Origin: JANRIC01 sp033765345
Lineage (GTDB): Bacteria; Bacteroidota; Bacteroidia; Cytophagales; Microscillaceae
Length of the DNA stretch: 20,207 bases
Assembly (NCBI GenBank): GCA_033765345.1
Contig: JANRIC010000108.1
Location: forward strand, 1-20,207
Direction: 5' to 3'
Part shown: positions 14,391 through 20,207 of the stretch, one piece after another
Position numbering within the stretch: the first letter of the stretch is position 1
How the letters are laid out: every line of letters starts with the position of its first letter
Notes under the pieces: model-generated
The model's input: the letters and a program-made list of their open reading frames with translations, nothing else
Told to the model about the DNA's origin: nothing
Databases searched by the model: none
Made by a program: the position numbers and the translations under genes

Positions 14391-16728
14391 TTTCAAATAC
14401 AGTGCCTTGTCCAAGTTGGCTTTTGGCATTGATCTTAGCTCCCAGGGCTTCTACTTGTAATTTTACCAGATGCAAGCCCATTCCTTTTCCTTCAATATTT
14501 GGGTGGAAGCGTTTGTAAAGCCCAAAAAGGCGATCGCCATAAATATCCATATCAATCCCTAAGCCATTATCTTGTACATAAATGATGAGTTGATGTTCTT
14601 CAAGTCGACTTCCAATATGTATTTCCAGTGGTCTGGAAGTATCTCTATATTTAAGAGCATTACTGATGAGGTTATAAAAGATACTTTCCCAATATAGCGG
14701 AATAGATCGAATGCTTTGGAAACTCGATAATTGCAGTTTAATATCGGCCTGGGCTTCCAGAATCTGAGGTTCAAGCAGATGAAGTGTTTTTTCTATCAGA
14801 ATACCTAGATAAATGACTTCGGTAGATTTTTGAATATTCTTTCGGATTTCTAAGATTTTTCCCAAATCCCGGATTATTTGATCCAAAAGCTCGGCTGTAA
14901 AAGCTATTTTTTCCACATAAGACAATGTTTCGGCATGTGTTGGAGTATCTTCTCTGAGGATTTGACAAAGCCCCAAAATATTAGCAACCGGGGCACGTAG
15001 ATTATGGGCAGTGATGAAGCTAAACTGTTCTAACTGATTATTATAATTAATCAGTTCTTTATTTTTCTCGGATAGTTCTTTGGTCCGAGTCAATACATCG
15101 TGTTCTAAATCAAGGTTGTAATTTTTGAGGCGTTCATTTTGCTGTAAAATTAGTTTTTCATCGTCCTGAATTTTTATCAGAGCTTCATCCAGGGCTCTTT
15201 TTTGGTGTTGAAGTTGCTCGTGAACTTTTTTGAGTTCGTTGTATTGTTGCTCAATTACGTTTTTTTGATGGAGGTTTTTTTCTTTCTGCACGGTCAGAAT
15301 TTCATTTTGTGCGTGTAATTCTTCGTTTTGGGCAGCTATTTCTTTATTTTTTTCTTCAATAATCACATTTTGGCGAGAGATGATATTATTTTGACTTTGG
15401 AGTTTGGTATTAGTTTTTTTATACTGTCTGTTGGTGAAATAAGCAAGAATCAGCATACTACTGACAAATACACTAAATGCACCAAGCAGGAGTTGTTGGA
15501 ATCTGTGTTTGGTCAAAACAAGTTTCTGATTTTGATTTTCTCTGGATAAGTTTTCTACCTGATGCTCCTTTTTTTCCATAAGCACATTTTTTCTCACCAT
15601 TTCATATTCTCTTTGATAAGCAGATTGAATCATAGAATCTTGATAGATCAAAACTGTATCTAAACAGGCTTGTGCCTTTTCAGGTTGCCCAAATTTTCGG
15701 AAGCACTTTGCTAAACCTCGATGTAAATTAATGAACTGCGTTTGTTCTTTATTCCGATGATGGATTTTCAATAATTTAAGCCCTTCCCGATAGCTGGCAA
15801 GTGCCTTGTCGGTTTGATTATTCTCAAAGTAATAATCCCCTGAATAGATCAAAGAGACTACTGCATTGGTTGGCTGCCCGAATCGAAGACTATAACTAAT
15901 ATCAACTGCGAGAAGACTCTGCGCAAGTTCGTATTTTTTTAATTTCCCATAAGCCTGTCCCAGATTGCCATTCATGATCCCAATCCAGGCGGAATCCCGG
16001 TCAGTCTCAGCCAAATTCAGGGCGGTTTCAAAGTATGGCAAAGCTTCTTCGTATTTACTCAAATGAAATTGAATCAACCCCAATGCATTGTATGCATTGA
16101 TCTTATTTCTGGCACTACCCAAAGGAATATTCTCTATGACTACCTTTTTGAGGTATTTTTCTGCTTTTTTATATTCTTTCATTCCATAAAATGCAATACC
16201 CATATCGAAATAGTTGAGCATGGCTTTTTTATGCAGATGGATTTGCTCAAAAATACGAACGGATTCCTCCGCATAATACAGACTCTTAGCAGGTACCTCT
16301 AGAAGATTATATATTAAAGCAAGTATTCTACAAATAAAGGCGCTTTCATATTGAAACTGATTCAATTGGGTATAATTCAGCATTTCCAGAAACTTATCCA
16401 AATTCAGATTTTTCTTTTTTAGATAAATACCTTCCACGTTTTTTAAATAAATATTAGCTAAACAGATGATTTGTGGAGATTTGGTTTTTTTAGCAATATC
16501 TAAGTTTTGTTTTGCCAAAGTCAGGGCTTCTTGCTTAGGAAGATGCCCTAAAAGAGAGTCCAAAGACTCTAGAATTAGGCGGTAATTGATTAAATTAGCT
16601 GTTAGAAGCTTTTTTTGCAAATCTTGTACTTTAGATTGACTTTTTAAATGGAACACAGCGGCTGTACATAAAAATAAGAAAAGCAGCAAATAGGTTTTTT
16701 GGATAAATGGCCGCATTACTTTTTTCAT
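14317..16728 (-). CDS. TPR-containing transmembrane sensor histidine kinase
   Basis: An 803-aa sensor kinase. A hydrophobic leader (about 12-27) is followed by a periplasmic TPR region (about 90-365). A TM helix is at about 412-431, then a long Gln/Glu/Lys-rich coiled coil (about 435-565). The HisKA-like motif FSFITAHNLRAPVANILGL has candidate phospho-acceptor His575. ATP-binding motifs are the N-box IFYNLISNALKY (683-694), the G1 box DNGLGI (720-725) and the G2 box GKGMGLHL (747-754). HNLRAP in place of HELRTP is common in this Bacteroidota group. No response regulator is nearby, so it is an orphan. The 3' end overlaps the Dph6-type gene by 74 bp. Confidence 0.92.
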   Translation of the reverse strand: MKKVMRPFIQKTYLLLFLFLCTAAVFHLKSQSKVQDLQKKLLTANLINYRLILESLDSLLGHLPKQEALTLAKQNLDIAKKTKSPQIICLANIYLKNVEGIYLKKKNLNLDKFLEMLNYTQLNQFQYESAFICRILALIYNLLEVPAKSLYYAEESVRIFEQIHLHKKAMLNYFDMGIAFYGMKEYKKAEKYLKKVVIENIPLGSARNKINAYNALGLIQFHLSKYEEALPYFETALNLAETDRDSAWIGIMNGNLGQAYGKLKKYELAQSLLAVDISYSLRFGQPTNAVVSLIYSGDYYFENNQTDKALASYREGLKLLKIHHRNKEQTQFINLHRGLAKCFRKFGQPEKAQACLDTVLIYQDSMIQSAYQREYEMVRKNVLMEKKEHQVENLSRENQNQKLVLTKHRFQQLLLGAFSVFVSSMLILAYFTNRQYKKTNTKLQSQNNIISRQNVIIEEKNKEIAAQNEELHAQNEILTVQKEKNLHQKNVIEQQYNELKKVHEQLQHQKRALDEALIKIQDDEKLILQQNERLKNYNLDLEHDVLTRTKELSEKNKELINYNNQLEQFSFITAHNLRAPVANILGLCQILREDTPTHAETLSYVEKIAFTAELLDQIIRDLGKILEIRKNIQKSTEVIYLGILIEKTLHLLEPQILEAQADIKLQLSSFQSIRSIPLYWESIFYNLISNALKYRDTSRPLEIHIGSRLEEHQLIIYVQDNGLGIDMDIYGDRLFGLYKRFHPNIEGKGMGLHLVKLQVEALGAKINAKSQLGQGTVFEIILPIEYADIHTTSNHNTKTSDPN

Positions 16729-16950
16729 ACTCCAAGCATTAAATTTAAAATAGCGATAACTGATTTTTCTTCAAGTTAAAAAAATTAAGAGCTAAATTTG
16801 TCATATTATAAAAAATATTTGACTGTACAATACTTGTTTCTTAAAAAAAAATAGATTTAGACGCCGAAATAAGGCCTATTTTGCCAAATTCAGCCATCGA
16901 GATGGATACACTAATCTGGGATGATGCATTCGTATATCGCATAGGTTTTA

Positions 16951-16958
16951 TATTTTTG
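16951..16958 (+). promoter_or_regulatory. -7 element for the esterase gene
   Basis: TATTTTTG is an exact TAnnTTTG match, 24 nt before the ATG. A weak TTCG (16929-16932) lies 18 bp upstream as a possible -33 box. Confidence 0.4.
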
Positions 16959-16982
16959 TATGACACTTGAAAAATTTATCCA

Positions 16983-17933
16983 ATGAAAAAAAACAAACAA
17001 CTATTTCTAACGGTATTAAAAGCTATTTTCTTGGGATGTGTGTGTTTTCAAAGCGGCTTTGCCCAACCCCAAGCCTCTCAAGGCAAGCTCGATATCAGAG
17101 AAAATTTTCCCTCCAAATTCATTCAAGCCAGGGGAGTAGCTGTCTGGCTGCCGGAAGGCTATGATAAAAATCAAAAATACCCAGTGCTTTACATGCACGA
17201 CGGACAAATGCTCTTTGACTCTACCTACACCTGGAATAAGCAGGAGTGGGGTGTAGATGAAGTCGCTAGTAAGCTAATAGCCGACAAAAAAACGCTTCCC
17301 TTTATTGTAGTAGGCATTTACAACATCAGCGAACGCCGCCACTCCGAATATTTCCCCCAAAAACCCTTTGAAAGCCTGGCAAAACCTTACAGAGATTCCC
17401 TGGTTCAGCAAGCCCGAAGAAATCCCAACACAGCCTTGTTTGCTACCGAGGTACAATCCGACAAATACCTAAGATTTTTGGTCGAGGAGCTTAAACCCTT
17501 CATAGACCAAAATTATGCTACCCGAAAAGACCGCGCCAATACCTTTATTGCCGGATCGAGCATGGGCGGGCTGATTTCCATGTACGCAATATGTGAGTAT
17601 CCCGATGTTTTTGGAGGGGCTGCCTGTTTGTCTACACATTGGGTAGGAACATTCACAGTGCAGAATAATCCCATTCCTGATGCCTTTCTAAATTATCTCC
17701 AGGCGCATCTGCCCAGCCCAAAAACCCATAAAATTTACTTCGACTTTGGCACCGAGACCCTCGACGCACTCTATGAACCCTTTCAACAAAAAGCCGATGT
17801 GATTATGCAGAAAATGGGATACACAGATTCCTCTTGGAAAACCATAAAATTTACAGGAGAAGACCACTCCGAAAAAGCCTGGAAAAAACGTCTGCATATT
17901 CCATTGATTTTTTTGTTGGGGAGCGAAAAATAA
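16983..17933 (+). CDS. Secreted alpha/beta-hydrolase esterase (esterase D / PF00756 type)
   Basis: A 316-aa exported hydrolase. A signal peptide (about 1-27, ending SGFAQ) precedes a putative-esterase fold. VAVWLPEGYDKNQKYPVLYMHDGQ carries the family's early strand and HDGQ motif (72-75). The nucleophile elbow GSSMGG places catalytic Ser193. FDFGTETLD (253-261) contains acid candidates, and GEDHSEKAW supplies His295. Relatives hydrolyse esters such as ferric-siderophore lactones or acyl/feruloyl groups; the substrate here is not evident. Length fits. It is monocistronic in appearance, and no clear terminator follows; a bulged stem at 17964-17992 lacks a T-run. Confidence 0.88.
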   Translation: MKKNKQLFLTVLKAIFLGCVCFQSGFAQPQASQGKLDIRENFPSKFIQARGVAVWLPEGYDKNQKYPVLYMHDGQMLFDSTYTWNKQEWGVDEVASKLIADKKTLPFIVVGIYNISERRHSEYFPQKPFESLAKPYRDSLVQQARRNPNTALFATEVQSDKYLRFLVEELKPFIDQNYATRKDRANTFIAGSSMGGLISMYAICEYPDVFGGAACLSTHWVGTFTVQNNPIPDAFLNYLQAHLPSPKTHKIYFDFGTETLDALYEPFQQKADVIMQKMGYTDSSWKTIKFTGEDHSEKAWKKRLHIPLIFLLGSEK

Positions 17934-18016
17934 AATGCCTTTTTCTAAAATTTGGATAAATTTCTCAGAAGATTGACGTTAGACTTCTTGAGTTAGGCAT
18001 CCTTAAATTGAGTACC

Positions 18017-18103
18017 ATGCAAAAAGCAATTTTTATTTCTTCAGGTTTTGTAGTATTAAGCTTATTTGGTTCTCTGACAAATTTTGTGGGTGACACATCT
18101 TGA
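18017..18103 (+). pseudogene. Detached 5' end of the VOC gene (signal-peptide fragment)
   Basis: ATG at 18017 opens MQKAIFISSGFVVLSLF, a typical signal-peptide start, then runs into the mobile element at 18068 and ends at an in-frame TGA (18101-18103) after 28 codons. Joining codons 1-17 to the sequence after 18298 gives MQKAIFISSGFVVLSLF-LSQTLRAQA-SVGYKNP, a complete signal peptide with an AQA cleavage site leading straight into the VOC domain. The original gene was therefore about 175 codons, 18017-18775 minus 231 bp. Insertion plus duplication is 231 bp (77 codons), so the frame is kept, but stops in the element separate the halves. Confidence 0.85.
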
Positions 18104-18290
18104 TTAGACTTGCTATCCACTAAACATTTGAAAAAATTGCTTGCCACGAATGCACGAATAAGTGCGTTTATTCGTGCATTCGTGGCAAAATTGATCATCA
18201 AGAGAGGAAAAGTGAATGCACTTATTTTTTATAGAATTATTGTTTGAAAATACTTGCATGGATCATTCCCACATAAATTGTCAGAGAACC
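18068..18290. mobile_element. MITE-like non-autonomous element, 223 bp
   Basis: Terminal inverted repeats of 23 bp match at 21 positions: the left end begins GGTTCTCTGACAA (18068), and the right end is its complement, finishing TTGTCAGAGAACC (18290). An exact 8-bp target duplication flanks it. No transposase ORF is present, so it must be mobilised in trans. The GG-TCT terminal bases and 8-bp duplications resemble ISL3-family elements, but other families also make 8-bp duplications and I am not certain. A perfect 21-bp palindrome lies near the middle. The insertion has broken the secretion signal of a VOC gene. Confidence 0.88.
18141..18188. repeat. Perfect 21-bp palindrome inside the element
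   Basis: The left arm 18141-18161 (starting TTGCCACGAATGCACGAAT) pairs without mismatch with 18168-18188, around a 6-nt loop GTGCGT. It would form a very stable hairpin in RNA or single-stranded DNA. Each arm itself holds the direct repeat CACGAAT/CACGAAT. It may be a separate dispersed repeat nested in the element. Confidence 0.85.
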
Positions 18291-18775
18291 GCTTATTTTT
18301 ATCCCAAACACTGAGGGCACAAGCATCAGTCGGATATAAAAATCCAGTCATAAGCATTGGTGTAGTGGTAGAAGATATGAACAAATCGCTGGATTTTTAT
18401 ACCCGTGTGATGGGCATGAAAAAAACCAGCGGTTTTGACCTCAATGCAGATTTTAGCCAACGCTCCGGCTTGACTCGTGGCATTCCTTTTACAGTCGTGG
18501 TGCTCAAGCTGGAAGACAGCCCCCAGGCTACCGAATGGAAGCTTATGTCCTTCGGCAAAAAAGGAAAACCCAACCGATCTAAGCATATCGAAGACGACCT
18601 GGGTATGCAATACATTACACTCTATGTAAATGCTCTGAGTCCTTTTCTTGAACGATTTAAGGCAAATAAAGTCAATGTGTTTTCTGAAACACCCACACCC
18701 ATTGGTGAGAATAAATATTTGATTCTGCTCCAAGACCCGGACGGAATTTTTATTGAGTTGATTGGACCCTTGTAA
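18254..18775 (+). CDS. VOC (glyoxalase-fold) domain protein, residual 3' part
   Basis: This is the body of the interrupted gene. The VOC domain begins VISIGVVVEDMNKSLDFYTRVMGM and ends with DPDGIFIELIGPL, including the expected terminal Glu (IEL) used for metal binding in the family, and covers a normal domain of about 130 residues. VOC proteins include glyoxalases, dioxygenases and resistance proteins; the substrate is unknown. The open frame starts only at a TTG (18254) within the element and reads through its right terminal repeat before rejoining the gene; a TGA (18245-18247) closes the frame upstream. If translated from there, the protein would lack a signal peptide and stay in the cytoplasm. 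It is probably a pseudogene or mislocalised product. Confidence 0.75.
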   Translation: MHGSFPHKLSENRLFLSQTLRAQASVGYKNPVISIGVVVEDMNKSLDFYTRVMGMKKTSGFDLNADFSQRSGLTRGIPFTVVVLKLEDSPQATEWKLMSFGKKGKPNRSKHIEDDLGMQYITLYVNALSPFLERFKANKVNVFSETPTPIGENKYLILLQDPDGIFIELIGPL

Positions 18776-18789
18776 AGCCTGTGGGCTTT
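18774..18789 (+). terminator. Weak hairpin after the VOC gene
   Basis: AAAGCC-TGTG-GGCTTT starts within the TAA stop codon. The stem is 6 bp with no T-run after it, so it is a weak candidate. Confidence 0.3.
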
Positions 18790-18977
18790 CCAAAAACCTC
18801 ATTGGTTTGGGCAAAGAGTGAGTAAGCAATTGTTGCAGATGCAGGACTAGTTATCAATAATTCAGTATCTTCGGCTGGAATTTTCAAATTTTTTGAATTC
18901 TTTGAGGTGATCCGAAGGAACACATCGAAGAAAGAAGTCAGAGTGAAAAAAAATAAATAATTTCAAAAGTAGAATAT

Positions 18978-19919
18978 ATGAAAAATACTTTTCGTGCCCT
19001 TTTGGCAAGAGGAGTTGATAGTGAAAAGGCAAATAAAATTGTTAAGGCAGGTTATACTATACAAAACCTTTCAACTTGTAAACCAGATGAATTAAAAGAT
19101 ATTGGAATTGATGAAAGTGATCTTGAACTAATTTTAAGCTCTTCACGTCCAGCAATTCCTGATGAAATAGTAGACAACTTACTTTACAAATCAAGAAGAA
19201 CTTGTTGTATTTGCAGAGAAAAGGAAAAATCTGTAATTATACACCATTTAATTGAGTGGAATAAAAGTAAAAGTCATTTGGAAGAGAATTTAGTAATTTT
19301 ATGTCTACATCACCACGATGAAGCACATACGAAAAGAGAGTTAAGTCTTAATCTAACTCCAGAGAGAATAAAAGTTGCTAAAAAAAAATGGGAGACTGAA
19401 GTTGAAAAACATGATAAGGAACTACTCTTGCTTGAATTTAAGGAATTAAAAGTAATACCAAAAAAGTTGTCTATACTTAAAAATAAATGGTTTAATTTTC
19501 TGCAAAAGATCGATATGAAAATTGAATTATTAGAGTCATCAATCTATGACTTTAAAATTTATGGGAAAAGGTCTCTGGTCTTGAAAGTTTACGAAATAAA
19601 TGATATTAAAGAATTAGAAAACAATGATCTATTAATTCGAGAGTTTAAAGAAGATTCATTTTTTGACAACCTAATAATTTTAGGAAATGGTCCTTTTTTA
19701 AGTAACAAAGGATTCTATAGTAACGAAACTAATATCCAAATTGGATGGGTATATTCACATGGGGCGGGTGATTGGGATCTTGTAATGTTAAAGGAGGGGT
19801 TTGATATTTCAAATAGTATATTTTACATTGAAAATTTTTTGTATCCCCAAACAAATTATAAAAACTTTTTGACGGAGGCTGATTATGAGCTTATTAAAGA
19901 ATATTGGAAACAAAGTTAA
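18978..19919 (+). CDS. HNH endonuclease family protein
   Basis: A 313-aa protein in three parts. Residues 1-57 form a helical, HhH-like module with ARGVDSEKANKIVKAGY and ELKDIGI. Residues about 64-150 form an HNH nuclease domain, with a CCIC zinc pair (C76/C79), the IIHHLIEW catalytic His region (H89-H90), N104-L105, and the LCLHHHDEAH segment (C109, H111-H113, H117), then ELSLNLTPERIKVAKKKWE. Residues about 150-313 are an unrecognised C-terminal domain. Catalytic and zinc residues look intact. The gene is AT-rich against its neighbours (14 and 15 G+C of 60 in the lines starting at 19501 and 19621), suggesting recent transfer. No methylase or restriction partner is visible; solitary HNH genes of this kind could be defence-related. 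The best -7-like match upstream is TATCTTCG at 18866. Confidence 0.82.
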   Translation: MKNTFRALLARGVDSEKANKIVKAGYTIQNLSTCKPDELKDIGIDESDLELILSSSRPAIPDEIVDNLLYKSRRTCCICREKEKSVIIHHLIEWNKSKSHLEENLVILCLHHHDEAHTKRELSLNLTPERIKVAKKKWETEVEKHDKELLLLEFKELKVIPKKLSILKNKWFNFLQKIDMKIELLESSIYDFKIYGKRSLVLKVYEINDIKELENNDLLIREFKEDSFFDNLIILGNGPFLSNKGFYSNETNIQIGWVYSHGAGDWDLVMLKEGFDISNSIFYIENFLYPQTNYKNFLTEADYELIKEYWKQS

Positions 19920-19939
19920 AAAAAATACCACCCCCTAAG

Positions 19940-19975
19940 TTGTTCAGGGTGTTCCGATAGGATCACCCTGAACAA
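19940..19975 (+). terminator. Strong hairpin after the HNH gene
   Basis: TTGTTCAGGGTG pairs perfectly with CACCCTGAACAA. Inside, after a T-T mismatch, TCC pairs with GGA around a GATA tetraloop. It begins 21 nt after the stop. No T-run follows, so it may be a palindromic repeat doubling as a terminator. Confidence 0.55.
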
Positions 19976-20207
19976 AGTAATGAAAGGAAATTTTGCAAAC
20001 TTCCAGGCGAATGCCTAAGGCTGTAGACTGCTCAAGAAGAAAAAAACAAACCCAAAAGTCTGTATCAACCGACTTTTCGCACCCTAGCGAAATATTTATA
20101 TGAAATATAACTATTCTTATAAAACTTACATGCTATATTTTATCAAAACCCATATTTTGCGATATTTTATAGAGTTTTAGAAGAAAACTTACAAAAAAAC
20201 TTACAAA
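19976..20207. other. Right-edge intergenic region with stacked small hairpins
   Basis: No ORF is supported. AAAAGTC (20054-20060) pairs with GACTTTT (20071-20077) with a T-rich tract beyond it on the minus strand, and TTTCGC (20075-20080) pairs with GCGAAA (20087-20092) around ACCCTA; the two overlap and are mutually exclusive. ACTTACAAA occurs twice at the extreme right. Confidence 0.4.

Larger units (their letters stand above)
18060..18298. repeat. 8-bp target-site duplication GCTTATTT flanking the element
   Basis: GCTTATTT at 18060-18067 directly abuts the left terminal repeat, and the same 8 bases at 18291-18298 abut the right one. The span given runs from the first base of the left copy to the last base of the right copy. 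Confidence 0.9.

Noticed and set aside
18068..18290. Remnant of a full insertion sequence with a decayed transposase
   Set aside because: The 223 bp hold no transposase-like fragment in any frame that I can see; the size and intact ends fit a MITE better.

Overview
The window looks like the chromosome of a Bacteroidota bacterium, most likely of the Cytophagales type; I cannot name a genus. The grounds are an orphan FtsX-like permease, an STN plus carboxypeptidase-regulatory domain protein, a TPR sensor kinase with an AHNLRAP H-box, near absence of Shine-Dalgarno sites, and repeated exact matches to the Bacteroidota -7 promoter element TAnnTTTG. Base composition is moderate, with one clearly AT-rich gene near the right end.

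Layout. 1-608: a partial lipoprotein gene on the minus strand, start-stop overlapped by a 34-codon ORF, then a repeat and hairpin stretch. 609-2966: an FtsX/MacB-type permease on the minus strand. 3175-4701: a lipoprotein of unknown function and a Uma2-type putative nuclease on the plus strand. 4907-6211: a small lysozyme-fold-like protein, tRNA-Leu(CAA) and an ABM-fold monooxygenase, all on the minus strand. 6445-7530: PhoH-type ATPase on the plus strand. 7588-12637: a run of minus-strand genes, read from the right as tyrS, a SiaB-like kinase, trpS, a cyclophilin, and an STN/carboxypeptidase-regulatory surface protein. 12986-14390: a deoxynucleoside kinase and a Dph6-type PP-loop ATPase on the plus strand. 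14317-16728: a TPR hybrid-architecture sensor histidine kinase on the minus strand whose 3' end overlaps the previous gene. 16983-17933: a secreted esterase. 18017-18775: a VOC (glyoxalase-fold) gene broken by a small mobile element. 18978-19919: an AT-rich HNH nuclease. 19920-20207: no gene, but several hairpins.

Most genes are housekeeping or solitary, so no large multi-gene pathway is visible. The best discovery is at 18060-18298: a 223-bp element with 23-bp terminal inverted repeats (21/23 matched), flanked by an exact 8-bp duplication GCTTATTT, inserted in the signal-peptide codons of a VOC protein. Removing the element and one duplicate restores a continuous 175-codon reading frame with a normal secretion signal. 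The element has no transposase and carries a perfect 21-bp palindrome near its centre, so it is a MITE-like non-autonomous element. Other points of interest are duplicated terminators behind the cyclophilin gene, a terminator-shaped hairpin in the leader of the STN gene, a SiaB-type kinase wedged between tyrS and trpS, and a solitary HNH nuclease gene of foreign composition.
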